27,368 bases of DNA from an uncultured Rhodanobacteraceae bacterium. GTDB taxonomy: Bacteria > Pseudomonadota > Gammaproteobacteria > Xanthomonadales > SZUA-5. This document shows, piece after piece, positions 16,239 to 24,175 of the stretch. Location of the stretch: NCBI GenBank assembly GCA_937928755.1, contig CALEZI010000036.1, positions 1-27,368 on the forward strand, given 5' to 3'. Positions within the stretch are counted from its first letter, which is position 1. Each line of letters begins with the position of its first letter. A program made the translations under genes and the position numbers. The notes beneath the pieces are model-generated. The model was not told the DNA's origin and did not search any database. It was given only the letters and a program-made list of their open reading frames with translations.

Positions 16239-16355
16239 TGACAGCGGGGGAGGAGTTTGAGATTCCGAGCGCCCGCAGTCAAGCACGGCGGCAGCGGAAA
16301 TGTGATCTGGTGTGACGAATCCGACGAGTGGTGGGACAGCGAGTGAAGCTGGAGC

Positions 16356-16480
16356 GGGGCACGGGGCACGGGGCACGGGAAAGGCTTGCACGATGCGAGC
16401 TCCTGAGGGTCCAGACTTGTCAGAACGCTCTCCCTTCCAGATTGCAGAAAAGCGTCCAGACAAGTCTGGACCCACAAAAG
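16356..16480. repeat. Composite repeat, copy A (GGGGCAC array + paired palindrome)
   Basis: This copy lies in the 392-base gap between nrdJa and the GGDEF-EAL gene. It begins with three GGGGCAC heptamers (16356-16376), then GAAAGGCTTGCA...GAGCTCCTG. After that comes a degenerate copy (16409-16426) and a perfect copy (16454-16471) of the 18-base palindrome GTCCAGACAAGTCTGGAC, facing each other. The same order of parts occurs at 20636-20914. The rest of the gap (16240-16355) has no supported gene. Confidence 0.8.
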
Positions 16481-16528
16481 CAGCCCGCGCCGCGCGCCCC
16501 AGGTCGCGCCTTTTCGCGCCTGCCCGCC

Positions 16529-19489
16529 TCAGGCCTGCGCCGCCCGCGCAATCTCCTCGACCGGCAGCGGCTGGCTGAACAGGAAGCCCTGCCCGATCAT
16601 GCAACCGAGGCTTTTCAGTGCCTGGCACTGCGCATGCGTTTCGATGCCCTCGCCGATGACCTCCAGACCCAGTGAATCGGCCAGCGCATGGATCGCGCGC
16701 ACCACCGCCTCGCTGCCACCCGCCTGGCCCGGGCGCAGATCGGCCACAAACGAGCGGTCGATCTTCAACGAGTGGATCGGGAATCGATGCAGATAGGAGA
16801 GCGACGAATAGCCCGTACCGAAATCGTCGAGTTGCACCATTACGCCGGCCTCGCGCAGGCTTTCGAGCAGACGCCGCACATGGTCGGGGTTCTCCAGCAG
16901 CGCCCCTTCGGTGACCTCCAGGCGCACGCGGTGACGGTGGATGCCATTGGCGTCGATCAGGCGCAGCACCGACTGATCAAAGTCGACTGCCCGCATCTGC
17001 CGCGCCGAGACATTGATGCTGATGTAGGCATCGTGCTCCGGCAGCCGCGCGGCGGCGCGGCAGGCCAGCGCAAAGATCTGCCAGTCGATCTGTTCGATCG
17101 AGCCATTGTCTTCCGCGACAGCCAGAAAATCGCCGGGCAGCAGCAGTCCGCGCTCGCTATGGCGCCAGCGCAACAGCGCCTCGTAACCGACGACCGACGC
17201 ATCATCGAGGCGCACGATCGCCTGAAAATGCGGTTCGAACTCACCGCGCGCCAGAGCCCGGCGCAAATCGCCCTCCAGATCGAGCACGCGCAGCGCCTCG
17301 GCACGCAGGCGCTCGTCGAACAACTCGAATCGCTGTCGGCCTTGCGCCTTGGCGCGGTACATCGCGACATCGGCATCGCGCAGCAACTCCTCGGCGCGCG
17401 TGTAGCGTGGATGCGAGAAGGCAATGCCGATGCTCGCCGAGGTAAACAGCTCCTTGCCGTCGATACGCATCGGTTCCGACAAGGCCGAGATCAAGCGCTC
17501 CGCGACCAGCGTGGCGCGCTCGGGTTCGTGCAGCTCTTCGAGCAGGATCGCAAACTCGTCGCCACCGAGGCGGGCAACCGTGTCCGGCTCACGTACCGCG
17601 TGGGCGATTCGTGCAGCCGCCTGCTTCAGCAGTTCGTCGCCGACCAGGTGACCGACGCTGTCGTTGATCACCTTGAAGCGATCGAGATCGAGGAACAGCA
17701 CGGCAAAACCGCGCCCGTCGTCGCGCCGCGAACGCGTCAACGCGCGCGCCAGGCGATCCAGCAGGTAGGCCCGGTTGGGCAACCCGGTCAGCGTGTCGTG
17801 CAGGGCCTGATGCTTGAGCGTGTCCTCGATGCGTTCGCGCTCGACGATCTGATCGGTCAGATCGCGATTGGCCAACGCCAGTTCGTGGGTGCGGTCGGCG
17901 ACGCGCCGCTCGAGATCGGCATAAGCGCTGCGCAAGGTATCCTGGGCGCGCTTGCGCTCCAGTCCGTTGGCAATGTGGTAGCCGACGAAAGTCAGCAGTT
18001 CCTGGTCGCGCTCGGTGAACGGGGTATCGATCGAATAGCTCTGCACCGCGACCACGCCGACCGTGCGCTCGTCGCAGATCAACGGCACGCCGAGCCAGAA
18101 CACCGAGCGCGAACCGAAACTCACGACTTCGCCGGCGTGACTGAGCGACTCGATGGCATCGCGATCGGCCAGCAAGGCATGGCCGGTGCGCAGCACGTAC
18201 TCGGTGAGACCCTTGGCCAGTTGCCGCCGTTGACGCACCGGATCGCGCTCATCGACCGAATACGGAAATTCGAGTTCGTTGCCGTCGTCGGAAATCAGCG
18301 CGATGTAGAAATTGCGCGCGTACAGCAGTTGATCGACGATCGCGTGCACCGCCGCGTAGAACTCCTCCAGCGACTCGGCGGTGCTCGACTTCTCCGCGAT
18401 CCGGTAAAGCGCCGCCTGCAGACGCTCGCTGCGTTGGCGCTCCAGCACTTCCTGGCGCAGTTCGGCATTGGCGGTGGCCAGCTCGCTGGTGCGCTGGTCG
18501 ACGCGCCGCTCCAGCTCTTCCTGCGCCTGTTTGCGATCGAGTGCGGTCAGGATGTGCTGCGCGACATAGGTCAGCAGCGCGCGATCCTCATCGCTGAATC
18601 GGTGCTCCTCGGTATAGCTTTGCACCACGATGGCGCCGCGCACGACGCCACCGCTGAGCATCGGCACGCCGAGCCAGTCGGCGCTGTCCGGACCGAGCGT
18701 GTCGTCACGGGCGACGCCGAGGCGCTCGCGCAGCGTGTCCGACGGCCCCATCTGTGGTTGCCCGCTGCGCAACATCGCCAGCGTCAGGCTGTTGGGGATG
18801 CTGGCGAGCGGGATCAGCATGTCGGGCTTTGGATGATCGATGTCGACGGCGTCGGCGAAGTAGAGGAAACGCAGGGCATCCAGTTCCGGCTCCGCGAGCA
18901 CGATGAAAAGATTCTCCGCGTACATCAGTTCGCCGACCACGCCGTGCACGCTGTGCATCATTTCCGGCATGTCGAGATCCGAGCTCGCCATGTCGGCGAT
19001 GGCGTACAGCGATCGCTGCAGGCGTTCGGCACGTTCCAGCCTGACGACCGCGGCCGTCAGTGACTCCAGCTCCAGCAAGCGGCCGGCGGCACCGGCCACA
19101 TCGTCGACGAACCGCGTCCAGTTGGGCGTCGCCGGGGTGGGCACGCTCAGCGGCCAGACGAGCACGGCGCGACCGATGACGCCAGACACCAGTTCGGCGC
19201 ACGCCAGCGGCGCCTCCGCGAGCCGGCCATTGCCGGCGCGATCGTCGAGCCAGGCGCGCTCCGCCTCGGTCAATCCGCCTGCGGGCGCAGCCAGTTGTCG
19301 TCCATGATTGTCCGACTGCGGCGAGCGCGACCACCAGACCAGCACCAGCCTCGGGATCGCGAATGTACGACTGGCTTCGCGTGCGACCAGGTGACCCAGC
19401 GTCTCCAGGTCCGGCGCACGCAGCAGTTCGCGGACGAAGCTGGCGCCTGTCGTCACCGCTGCCTGTGCATCGCCGGGATGCGCCTTCAT
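16529..19489 (-). CDS. GAF-GAF-GGDEF-EAL cyclic-di-GMP signalling protein
   Basis: A 986-residue cytoplasmic protein. An N-terminal sensor-like region (about 1-150) is followed by two similar GAF units (about 150-320 and 360-530), separated by a coiled coil (QEELERRVDQRTSELATANAELRQE). A second coiled coil leads to the GGDEF domain, with intact GGDEF at 642-646 and an RxxD inhibitory site (REPD) five residues before it. The EAL domain has EAL at 770-772 and DDFGTGYSS, followed by KIDRSFV. Both cyclase and phosphodiesterase motifs look intact, so it may make, break or bind c-di-GMP. The start ATG at 19489 is chosen because the longer frame runs antisense into cysK; the ribosome site is weak. 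There is no membrane segment. Confidence 0.92.
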   Translation of the reverse strand: MKAHPGDAQAAVTTGASFVRELLRAPDLETLGHLVAREASRTFAIPRLVLVWWSRSPQSDNHGRQLAAPAGGLTEAERAWLDDRAGNGRLAEAPLACAELVSGVIGRAVLVWPLSVPTPATPNWTRFVDDVAGAAGRLLELESLTAAVVRLERAERLQRSLYAIADMASSDLDMPEMMHSVHGVVGELMYAENLFIVLAEPELDALRFLYFADAVDIDHPKPDMLIPLASIPNSLTLAMLRSGQPQMGPSDTLRERLGVARDDTLGPDSADWLGVPMLSGGVVRGAIVVQSYTEEHRFSDEDRALLTYVAQHILTALDRKQAQEELERRVDQRTSELATANAELRQEVLERQRSERLQAALYRIAEKSSTAESLEEFYAAVHAIVDQLLYARNFYIALISDDGNELEFPYSVDERDPVRQRRQLAKGLTEYVLRTGHALLADRDAIESLSHAGEVVSFGSRSVFWLGVPLICDERTVGVVAVQSYSIDTPFTERDQELLTFVGYHIANGLERKRAQDTLRSAYADLERRVADRTHELALANRDLTDQIVERERIEDTLKHQALHDTLTGLPNRAYLLDRLARALTRSRRDDGRGFAVLFLDLDRFKVINDSVGHLVGDELLKQAAARIAHAVREPDTVARLGGDEFAILLEELHEPERATLVAERLISALSEPMRIDGKELFTSASIGIAFSHPRYTRAEELLRDADVAMYRAKAQGRQRFELFDERLRAEALRVLDLEGDLRRALARGEFEPHFQAIVRLDDASVVGYEALLRWRHSERGLLLPGDFLAVAEDNGSIEQIDWQIFALACRAAARLPEHDAYISINVSARQMRAVDFDQSVLRLIDANGIHRHRVRLEVTEGALLENPDHVRRLLESLREAGVMVQLDDFGTGYSSLSYLHRFPIHSLKIDRSFVADLRPGQAGGSEAVVRAIHALADSLGLEVIGEGIETHAQCQALKSLGCMIGQGFLFSQPLPVEEIARAAQA

Positions 19490-19670
19490 CGACGTCGTCG
19501 CTGCCTGGAAACCGTCATCGTGGCGCCAAGTGTAGGCGCAACCCCGCCCTTGCGCGAAGCAACCAAATGACACCCCTACCGAATGGCATATCGGGATTGC
19601 CTTCGGTAACTGGCGTGACCGGGCGGGCTGCGTCAGCATAAGCGGTCGAAAGCCGACTCTGGAGCGCATC

Positions 19671-20627
19671 ATGATCCACGCGAACATCCTCGAAACCATC
19701 GGCAATACGCCAGTTGTGCGCATCAACCGCCTGGCCCCGCCCGGCATCGAAATGTATGTGAAAGTCGAGGCGTTCAATCCGGGGTCGAGCGTCAAGGACC
19801 GCCTGGCGCTGGCGATCATCCAGGACGCCGAGGCGCGCGGTGAACTCAAGCCGGGGCAGACCGTGGTCGAGGCCACCAGCGGCAATACCGGCATCGCGCT
19901 GGCGATGGTTTGTGCCGCGCGCGGTTACCCGTTCGTCGCGCTGATGGTCGAGACCTTCTCGATCGAACGCCGCAAGTTGATGCGCGCCTTTGGCGCGAAG
20001 GTGATCCTCACCCCCGCCGCCGAGCGCGGCTCCGGCATGGTGCGCCGCGCCGAAGAACTGGCACGAAAACACGGCTGGTTCCTCGCCCGCCAGTTCGAGA
20101 ATCCAGCCAATCCGGCTTATCACCGCAATACCACCGGGCCGGAAATCCTGCGCGACTTCGCCAATCGGCGTCTGGATTATTTCGTCACCGGCTGGGGCAC
20201 CGGCGGCACCCTGAGCGGCGCCGGGCAGATGCTCAAGCTGGCACGGCCAGAGATCAGGATCGTCACCACCGAACCTGCCGTGGCGCAGTTGCTGGCGGGT
20301 CAGCCGTGGTCACCCCACAAGATCCAGGGATGGACGCCCGACTTCGTGCCGGCGGTGCTCGACCGCACGGTGTTCGACCAGAACATCCCGATCGACGACA
20401 TCACCGCGCGCGACACGGCGCGCCTGCTGGCGCAGCAGGAAGGCCTTTTCGTCGGCATTTCCGCCGGCGCCACCTTCGCCGCCGCACTCGAAGTGGCGAA
20501 ATCCACCGCCCCTGGCAGCGCCATCCTGGCGATGTTGCCCGACACCGGCGAGCGCTACCTGTCGACCTTCCTGTTCGAAGGCGTCAACGAGGGCTCGGAC
20601 GACGAGTGGTTGGCCGGGCTGGGGTGA
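19671..20627 (+). CDS. cysK: Cysteine synthase (O-acetylserine sulfhydrylase)
   Basis: The 318-residue PLP enzyme forms L-cysteine from O-acetylserine and sulfide. The PLP lysine is Lys42 in SSVKDR; TSGNTG (69-74) binds the substrate carboxylate and GTGGT binds the PLP phosphate. Internal features (IERRKLMRAFGAKVILTPA, PHKIQGWTPDFVPAVLD, ISAGATFAAAL, LPDTGERYLST) resemble CysK more than CysM, because PHKIQG is a CysK trait. Length is normal. The ATG at 19671 is preceded by TGGAG at good spacing. It is divergent from the GGDEF-EAL gene (181-base gap) and convergent with phoQ. No other sulfur gene is nearby. A CysM-type or cystathionine beta-synthase-like specificity cannot be excluded. Confidence 0.92.
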   Translation: MIHANILETIGNTPVVRINRLAPPGIEMYVKVEAFNPGSSVKDRLALAIIQDAEARGELKPGQTVVEATSGNTGIALAMVCAARGYPFVALMVETFSIERRKLMRAFGAKVILTPAAERGSGMVRRAEELARKHGWFLARQFENPANPAYHRNTTGPEILRDFANRRLDYFVTGWGTGGTLSGAGQMLKLARPEIRIVTTEPAVAQLLAGQPWSPHKIQGWTPDFVPAVLDRTVFDQNIPIDDITARDTARLLAQQEGLFVGISAGATFAAALEVAKSTAPGSAILAMLPDTGERYLSTFLFEGVNEGSDDEWLAGLG

Positions 20628-20635
20628 GCTTGCGG

Positions 20636-20683
20636 GGCACGAGGGCACGAGGGCACGAGGGCACGAGGGCACGAGGGCACGAG
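20636..20683. repeat. Six tandem GGCACGAG octamers
   Basis: Exactly six head-to-tail copies of GGCACGAG start nine bases after the cysK stop. They form the left edge of the composite repeat copy B. A simple array like this is prone to slippage and so may vary in copy number between strains. Confidence 0.95.
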
Positions 20684-20914
20684 AAAGGCTCGCAGATCGC
20701 GAGCTCTTGTGGGTCCAGACTTGTCTGGACGCTGTTCGCGGTCGACAGCGAGAAACGTCCAGACAAGTCTGGACCCACTCAAGCCTGCTTCGAGCACGTT
20801 CCGGTCGTGCCCCGTTCGCGTTCAATAGCGAGAAGCGTCCAGACAAGTCTGGACCCACAAGAGCCTGCTTCGAGCAAGTTCTGGTCGTGCCCCGTGCCCC
20901 GTTTCGCGTGCCCC
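20636..20914. repeat. Composite repeat, copy B
   Basis: The space between the convergent cysK and phoQ genes is filled by an element with the same parts as 16356-16480. These are the octamer array, GAAAGGCTCGCA...GAGCTCTTGTGG, and three perfect copies of the 18-base palindrome GTCCAGAC(TT/AA)GTCTGGAC at 20713-20730, 20757-20774 and 20837-20854. The right edge carries GTGCCCC units (about 20887-20914), inverted relative to the left edge. An 80-base segment containing the palindrome and GCCTGCTTCGAGCA is tandemly duplicated. It could end transcription for both genes. Confidence 0.88.
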
Positions 20915-20918
20915 GCAA

Positions 20919-22304
20919 TCATCCCCCCAGCGGCGGCAACCTGACCTCGAACTGCGCGCCGCCGAGTTGCTCGGAGCGGCTCACCTTGAGCTCGCCATCG
21001 TAGGAGCTGACGATGTCGCCGATGATCGACAGGCCAATGCCATGGCCCTGCACGCGCTCGTCGCCGCGCACGCCGCGTTTGAGCACCTCACTGATCTTGT
21101 CGTCGGGAATGCCCGGACCGTCGTCTTCGACTCGCAACAGCAGCCCGGGGCGACGCGCCTTGTGCAACCCCAGTGGTTCGGCGGTCAGCAGCACGCGGCC
21201 CTTGCACCACTTGAAGGCGTTGTCGAGCAGGTTGCCCATCAGCTCCATCAGGTCGCCCTTGTCGCCATGGAACATGCTGCGCGGGTCGACCTCGAACTCG
21301 GCCAGCGCGCCCTTGCGGGCGTAGACCTTTTCCAGCATCAGCGCGATTTCCTCGGCGTGCGGCAGGATCGGCAGCGGCGCGGCGTAGGTCTGGTGCCCCG
21401 ATTTGGCGGCGCGCGCCAACTGGTAGGCGACGATCTCGTCCATGCGCGCCACCTGCTCGAGCCCGCCCTGTTGCAGGCGTCCGGCATCGTGCTCGTTCTC
21501 GAACAGCCCGCGCATCACCGCAAGCGGCGTCTTCAGGCTGTGGGCGAGATCGCCCAGGGTATGTCGATAGCGGCGCAAGTGGTCGCGCTCGCTCTTGATG
21601 AAGTCGTTCAATCCGCGCGTCAACGCCGACAGCTCCATCGGATATTCGCCCGAGAGTTGTTCGGATTCGCCGCGCTCCACCATGGCCAGGTCGCGCGCCA
21701 CCGCACGCAAGGGCCGCAGGCTCCATACCAGCAGCAGCGCCTGGAACATCAGCAGCAGCAAGCCAAGTCCGCCGAGCACCACCCACATGGTCTCGCGGAA
21801 GGCGCCGATCTGGCGCCGCACCGAGGACTGGTTCTCGCCGACGTTGATGGTCACGCGCGCATCCTTGCCGCTCGGCGAGCGCGCCTCGAACAACACGCCC
21901 ATGCTGAGCATGTAGACGCCGCCAACGCGAGTCTTGATCGGGCCCTTGAAGCTGATCTCGCCGGGCTTGAGTGCGTCTTCGAAGGGCAGGTCGCGGTCCA
22001 GCGCAGACGGCGACTCCCAACGAAAGTTCTCTGCGTACACCGAGGCATACAGCCCCGAACCGGGACGGTCGAGGCGCGGCTCCGGCAACAGTTCCGGAAG
22101 CAGCACCTCGCCGCGCACCGAAATGTCGGTGCGCGCGAGAAAGGAATACAGCACCGACTGCAGGCGCTCGCGCAGCACCGAATAAGCCCACTGCTCGAAT
22201 GCCCGCTCCAGCGCGTACCCGGTCAGGCCGATGAACGCGGCCAGCACCAGGCTCGCCGCCAGCAGCGATCGCGCGGCCAGCGAGAACTGGCGGCGGGTGC
22301 TCAT
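20919..22304 (-). CDS. phoQ: PhoQ-like sensor histidine kinase
   Basis: A 461-residue inner-membrane sensor kinase, partner of PhoP. It has a first transmembrane helix (about 10-32), a periplasmic sensor domain (about 33-167), a second helix (about 168-193), HAMP, and an H-box with His255 in LAHSLKTPLAVMRG, nearly identical to the PhoQ H-box of enterics. The ATP-binding domain has NLLDNAFKWCKG, DDGPGIPDD and GHGIGLSIIGDIV. The sensor domain is not clearly acidic in one cluster, so Mg2+ sensing is assumed from family and not read from sequence. It is downstream of phoP on the same strand, but the two are separated by 239 bases containing a repeat. Confidence 0.88.
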   Translation of the reverse strand: MSTRRQFSLAARSLLAASLVLAAFIGLTGYALERAFEQWAYSVLRERLQSVLYSFLARTDISVRGEVLLPELLPEPRLDRPGSGLYASVYAENFRWESPSALDRDLPFEDALKPGEISFKGPIKTRVGGVYMLSMGVLFEARSPSGKDARVTINVGENQSSVRRQIGAFRETMWVVLGGLGLLLLMFQALLLVWSLRPLRAVARDLAMVERGESEQLSGEYPMELSALTRGLNDFIKSERDHLRRYRHTLGDLAHSLKTPLAVMRGLFENEHDAGRLQQGGLEQVARMDEIVAYQLARAAKSGHQTYAAPLPILPHAEEIALMLEKVYARKGALAEFEVDPRSMFHGDKGDLMELMGNLLDNAFKWCKGRVLLTAEPLGLHKARRPGLLLRVEDDGPGIPDDKISEVLKRGVRGDERVQGHGIGLSIIGDIVSSYDGELKVSRSEQLGGAQFEVRLPPLGG

Positions 22305-22337
22305 CTAGCCGCGCTCACCAGCCAATGCAGCGGAGCA

Positions 22338-22474
22338 TTTGTCCGCAAAGGACGCAAAGAACGCAAAGAACGCAAAGAAGAGCGAAGGCGTCAGACGATC
22401 GGTTATCTGAGCTTTCAGCAATACCAATCTCATCTTCGCTCTCTTTGCGTCCTTTGCGGACAAAAACAATGGAC
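22338..22474. repeat. ACGCAAAGA inverted repeat between phoP and phoQ
   Basis: The left arm (22338-22386) reads TTTGTCCGCAAAGGACGCAA and continues with ACGCAAAGA units. The right arm (22433-22474) is the reverse complement with only one unit (CTCTTTGCGTCCTTTGCGGA). The asymmetry in unit number suggests slippage. The element sits inside the phoP-phoQ transcript. The remaining 22475-22543 shows no gene. Confidence 0.85.
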
Positions 22475-22543
22475 GAGGTTGCCGCCCATCCGACGCGCGA
22501 GTGTGCCCATCGAATGCGGCGCCCGGAACCGTCGTCCAGGCGC

Positions 22544-23224
22544 TCAGGACGTACGCGGTATCGAGAAGCGATAACCGCGCCCACGCACGGTCTCGATCGG
22601 CTTGAGTTCGCCTTCGGGGTCGAGTTTCTTGCGCAGGCGGCCGATGAACACCTCGATCACATTGCTGTCGCGATCGAAATCCTGCTCGTAGATGTGCTCG
22701 GTCAGGTCGCTCTTGGAGACCAGTTCGCCGGCATGCAGGATCAGATATTCGAGCACCTTGTACTCATAGCTGGTGAGGTCCACCGACACGTCGTTGACGG
22801 TCACCGACTGCGCCGTGGTGTCGAGCTTGACCGGCCCGCATTCGAGCAGCGGCTTGCTCCAACCCGCGCTGCGACGCACCAGCGCGTTCATGCGCGCCAG
22901 CAGTTCCTCGATGTGGAAGGGCTTGACCAGATAGTCGTCGGCACCGCACTTGAGGCCTTCGACCTTGTCCTCCCAACTGCCACGCGCAGTGAGGATCAGG
23001 ATCGGGTAACGACGGCCGGACTCGCGCAGGCGCTTGACCACTTCCAGGCCCGGCAACTTGGGCAGGCCCAGGTCGACGATGGCGACATCGAAAGGCACCT
23101 CGCGCCCCATGTACACCGCCTCGTCTCCATCGGCGGCGGTATCGACCGCAAATCCTTCGCGCTGCAAGCGCGCCGCCAGCGTTTCGCGCAGCGGCGCTTC
23201 GTCTTCTACCAACAGGACTCGCAT
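22544..23224 (-). CDS. phoP: PhoP-like OmpR-family response regulator
   Basis: A 226-residue response regulator. The receiver has VEDEAPLRE, phospho-acceptor Asp51 (IVDLGLPKLPG), LTARGSWEDKVEGLKCGADDYLVKPFHIEELLARM and the conserved Lys in VKPF. The ESW/GSWEDKVE and KPFHIEE stretches are PhoP-specific. The DNA-binding winged helix is in the C-terminal half (LTSYEYKVLEYLILHAGELVSKSDLTEHIY, VFIGRLRKKLD, IETVRGRGYRF). The start ATG at 23224 is 20 bases after the PepSY gene stop, so they form an operon, with phoQ following. It is expected to control envelope and divalent-cation genes. Confidence 0.93.
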   Translation of the reverse strand: MRVLLVEDEAPLRETLAARLQREGFAVDTAADGDEAVYMGREVPFDVAIVDLGLPKLPGLEVVKRLRESGRRYPILILTARGSWEDKVEGLKCGADDYLVKPFHIEELLARMNALVRRSAGWSKPLLECGPVKLDTTAQSVTVNDVSVDLTSYEYKVLEYLILHAGELVSKSDLTEHIYEQDFDRDSNVIEVFIGRLRKKLDPEGELKPIETVRGRGYRFSIPRTS

Positions 23225-23244
23225 GGAAAACTCCTTTGCAGTGC

Positions 23245-23466
23245 TCAGGCTGGAATCTGGAAGATGCGGACGCGACCATCGGGCATCAACACCTTGATGC
23301 GATAGACCACGGTTCCGCGCGTGCGAATGGTATCTGCCGACAGCACCTTGCCGCGGGTCTCACGCTCGACCTGTTCGATGGCCTCTTTCATCGTTGCCGC
23401 CGCCACCGGCAAGCCGGCCAGCAACGACAACCATGCGATCAAGGCGAACCTGACAATCGACAGCAT
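23245..23466 (-). CDS. Small exported PepSY-domain protein
   Basis: A 73-residue protein with a signal peptide (MLSIVRFALIAWLSLLAGLPVAAA). The short domain that follows (MKEAIEQVERETRGKVLSADTIRTRGTVVYRIKVLMPDGRVRIFQI) fits the PepSY fold, with its YRIKVL-DGRV strand pattern. PepSY proteins are often periplasmic modulators of proteases or sensor kinases, and small ones are commonly encoded just upstream of PhoPQ-type systems. The ATG at 23466 is chosen because it begins the signal peptide, and a good promoter lies just upstream (-10 at 23495-23500), which excludes the longer frame. It is first in the operon with phoP and phoQ and may modulate PhoQ; that is inference. Confidence 0.8.
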   Translation of the reverse strand: MLSIVRFALIAWLSLLAGLPVAAATMKEAIEQVERETRGKVLSADTIRTRGTVVYRIKVLMPDGRVRIFQIPA

Positions 23467-23494
23467 GCGGACTTGGTCCTGGCGAATCCTGCGC

Positions 23495-23541
23495 ATCATA
23501 GTCGGCGCACGGACAACTCTGAACAGTTCCTGCAACAGTTC
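23495..23541 (-). promoter_or_regulatory. Promoter of the PepSY-phoP-phoQ operon with a direct-repeat operator
   Basis: On the minus strand, -35 TTCAGA (23518-23523) and -10 TATGAT (23495-23500) are separated by exactly 17 bases, about 30 bases before the PepSY start. Touching the -35 is a perfect direct repeat, GAACTGTT-GCAG-GAACTGTT (23522-23541, period 12). PhoP binds direct hexamer repeats overlapping the -35 region, usually with period 11, so this may be a lineage-specific PhoP site for autoregulation. Confidence 0.6.
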
Positions 23542-23629
23542 AAGACGGCGCCCGGCGTCGAGCCAACGTACTCGCATCCTTGCAGGCCTTTCTCTAGCCT
23601 AACCTGAACGAACCCGTCGCATTCACCCC

Positions 23630-24175
23630 ATGACCCTCGAGTTTTCGCTGCGCTGCGCCGCCAGTCACGAAGCGCCGATGCTGTCGGCGCTGATGACAGA
23701 GACCTTCCTCGCCGCCTATGGCGACGTTGCGCCCGCCGACAGCCTGCAGCGCCATATCGAACGCAGCTACGCGGCGCCGCTGATCGGCGACCTGATTCAC
23801 CACAACCGCATCGAGGTCTGGGTACTTCAAGGCATCGACCGCGACACGGCAACGCGGGTGGAAGCCGGCTACCTGCAACTCGGATTCGACGTGCCGCCGC
23901 CACCTCCGCTGGCGCATCGGCGCACGCTGGAGGTACAGCGCTGTTACATGCGTCCCGAGTTCATCGGCGCCGGCGGCGCAAGCCATCTGATCCACAAAGC
24001 GCAATTGCGCGCCACCGAATTGCAGCGCGAGGCGCTGCACTTGTCGGTCTATCAACTGGCACCACGCGCCGTGCGCTTCTACGAAAAACATGGCTTCCGC
24101 CGTGCCGCCGCGATCAAGTTTCGCATCGACGCGGTCGAATTCGACGACTGGCTGATGGTCTGGGAAGCTCAGTAG
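23630..24175 (+). CDS. GNAT-family N-acetyltransferase
   Basis: A 181-residue protein with the GNAT fold. It has an N-terminal beta-alpha segment (HEAPMLSALMTETFLAAYGD), a central strand with EVQRCYMRPEFIGAGGASHLI (the acetyl-CoA pyrophosphate-binding loop, a variant of Q/RxxGxG/A), and the late LSVYQLAPRAVRFYEKHGFRR, typical of motif B. It transfers an acetyl group from acetyl-CoA to an amine; the substrate is not evident. A run of five prolines (about 88-92) forms a linker. It is divergent from the phoPQ operon, and its last seven bases overlap the end of the rhomboid gene on the other strand. Confidence 0.85.
   Translation: MTLEFSLRCAASHEAPMLSALMTETFLAAYGDVAPADSLQRHIERSYAAPLIGDLIHHNRIEVWVLQGIDRDTATRVEAGYLQLGFDVPPPPPLAHRRTLEVQRCYMRPEFIGAGGASHLIHKAQLRATELQREALHLSVYQLAPRAVRFYEKHGFRRAAAIKFRIDAVEFDDWLMVWEAQ

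Noticed and set aside
16240..16530. Cobalamin riboswitch upstream of nrdJa
   Set aside because: Expected because the enzyme uses B12, but I could not find a B12-box-like core or the overall fold in the leader, and the interval is largely repeat element.
19490..19894. N-terminal extension of the GGDEF-EAL protein by 135 residues
   Set aside because: It would run antisense through the start of cysK and has shadow-frame composition; the ATG at 19489 begins a coherent domain.
20636..20914. CRISPR array suggested by regular repeated palindromes
   Set aside because: The repeats are unequally spaced and inverted relative to each other, the spacing sequences are themselves repeated, and no cas genes are nearby.
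23467..23577. N-terminal extension of the PepSY protein by 37 residues
   Set aside because: The added segment is Arg-rich, precedes a clear signal peptide, and would overlap the promoter at 23495-23523.
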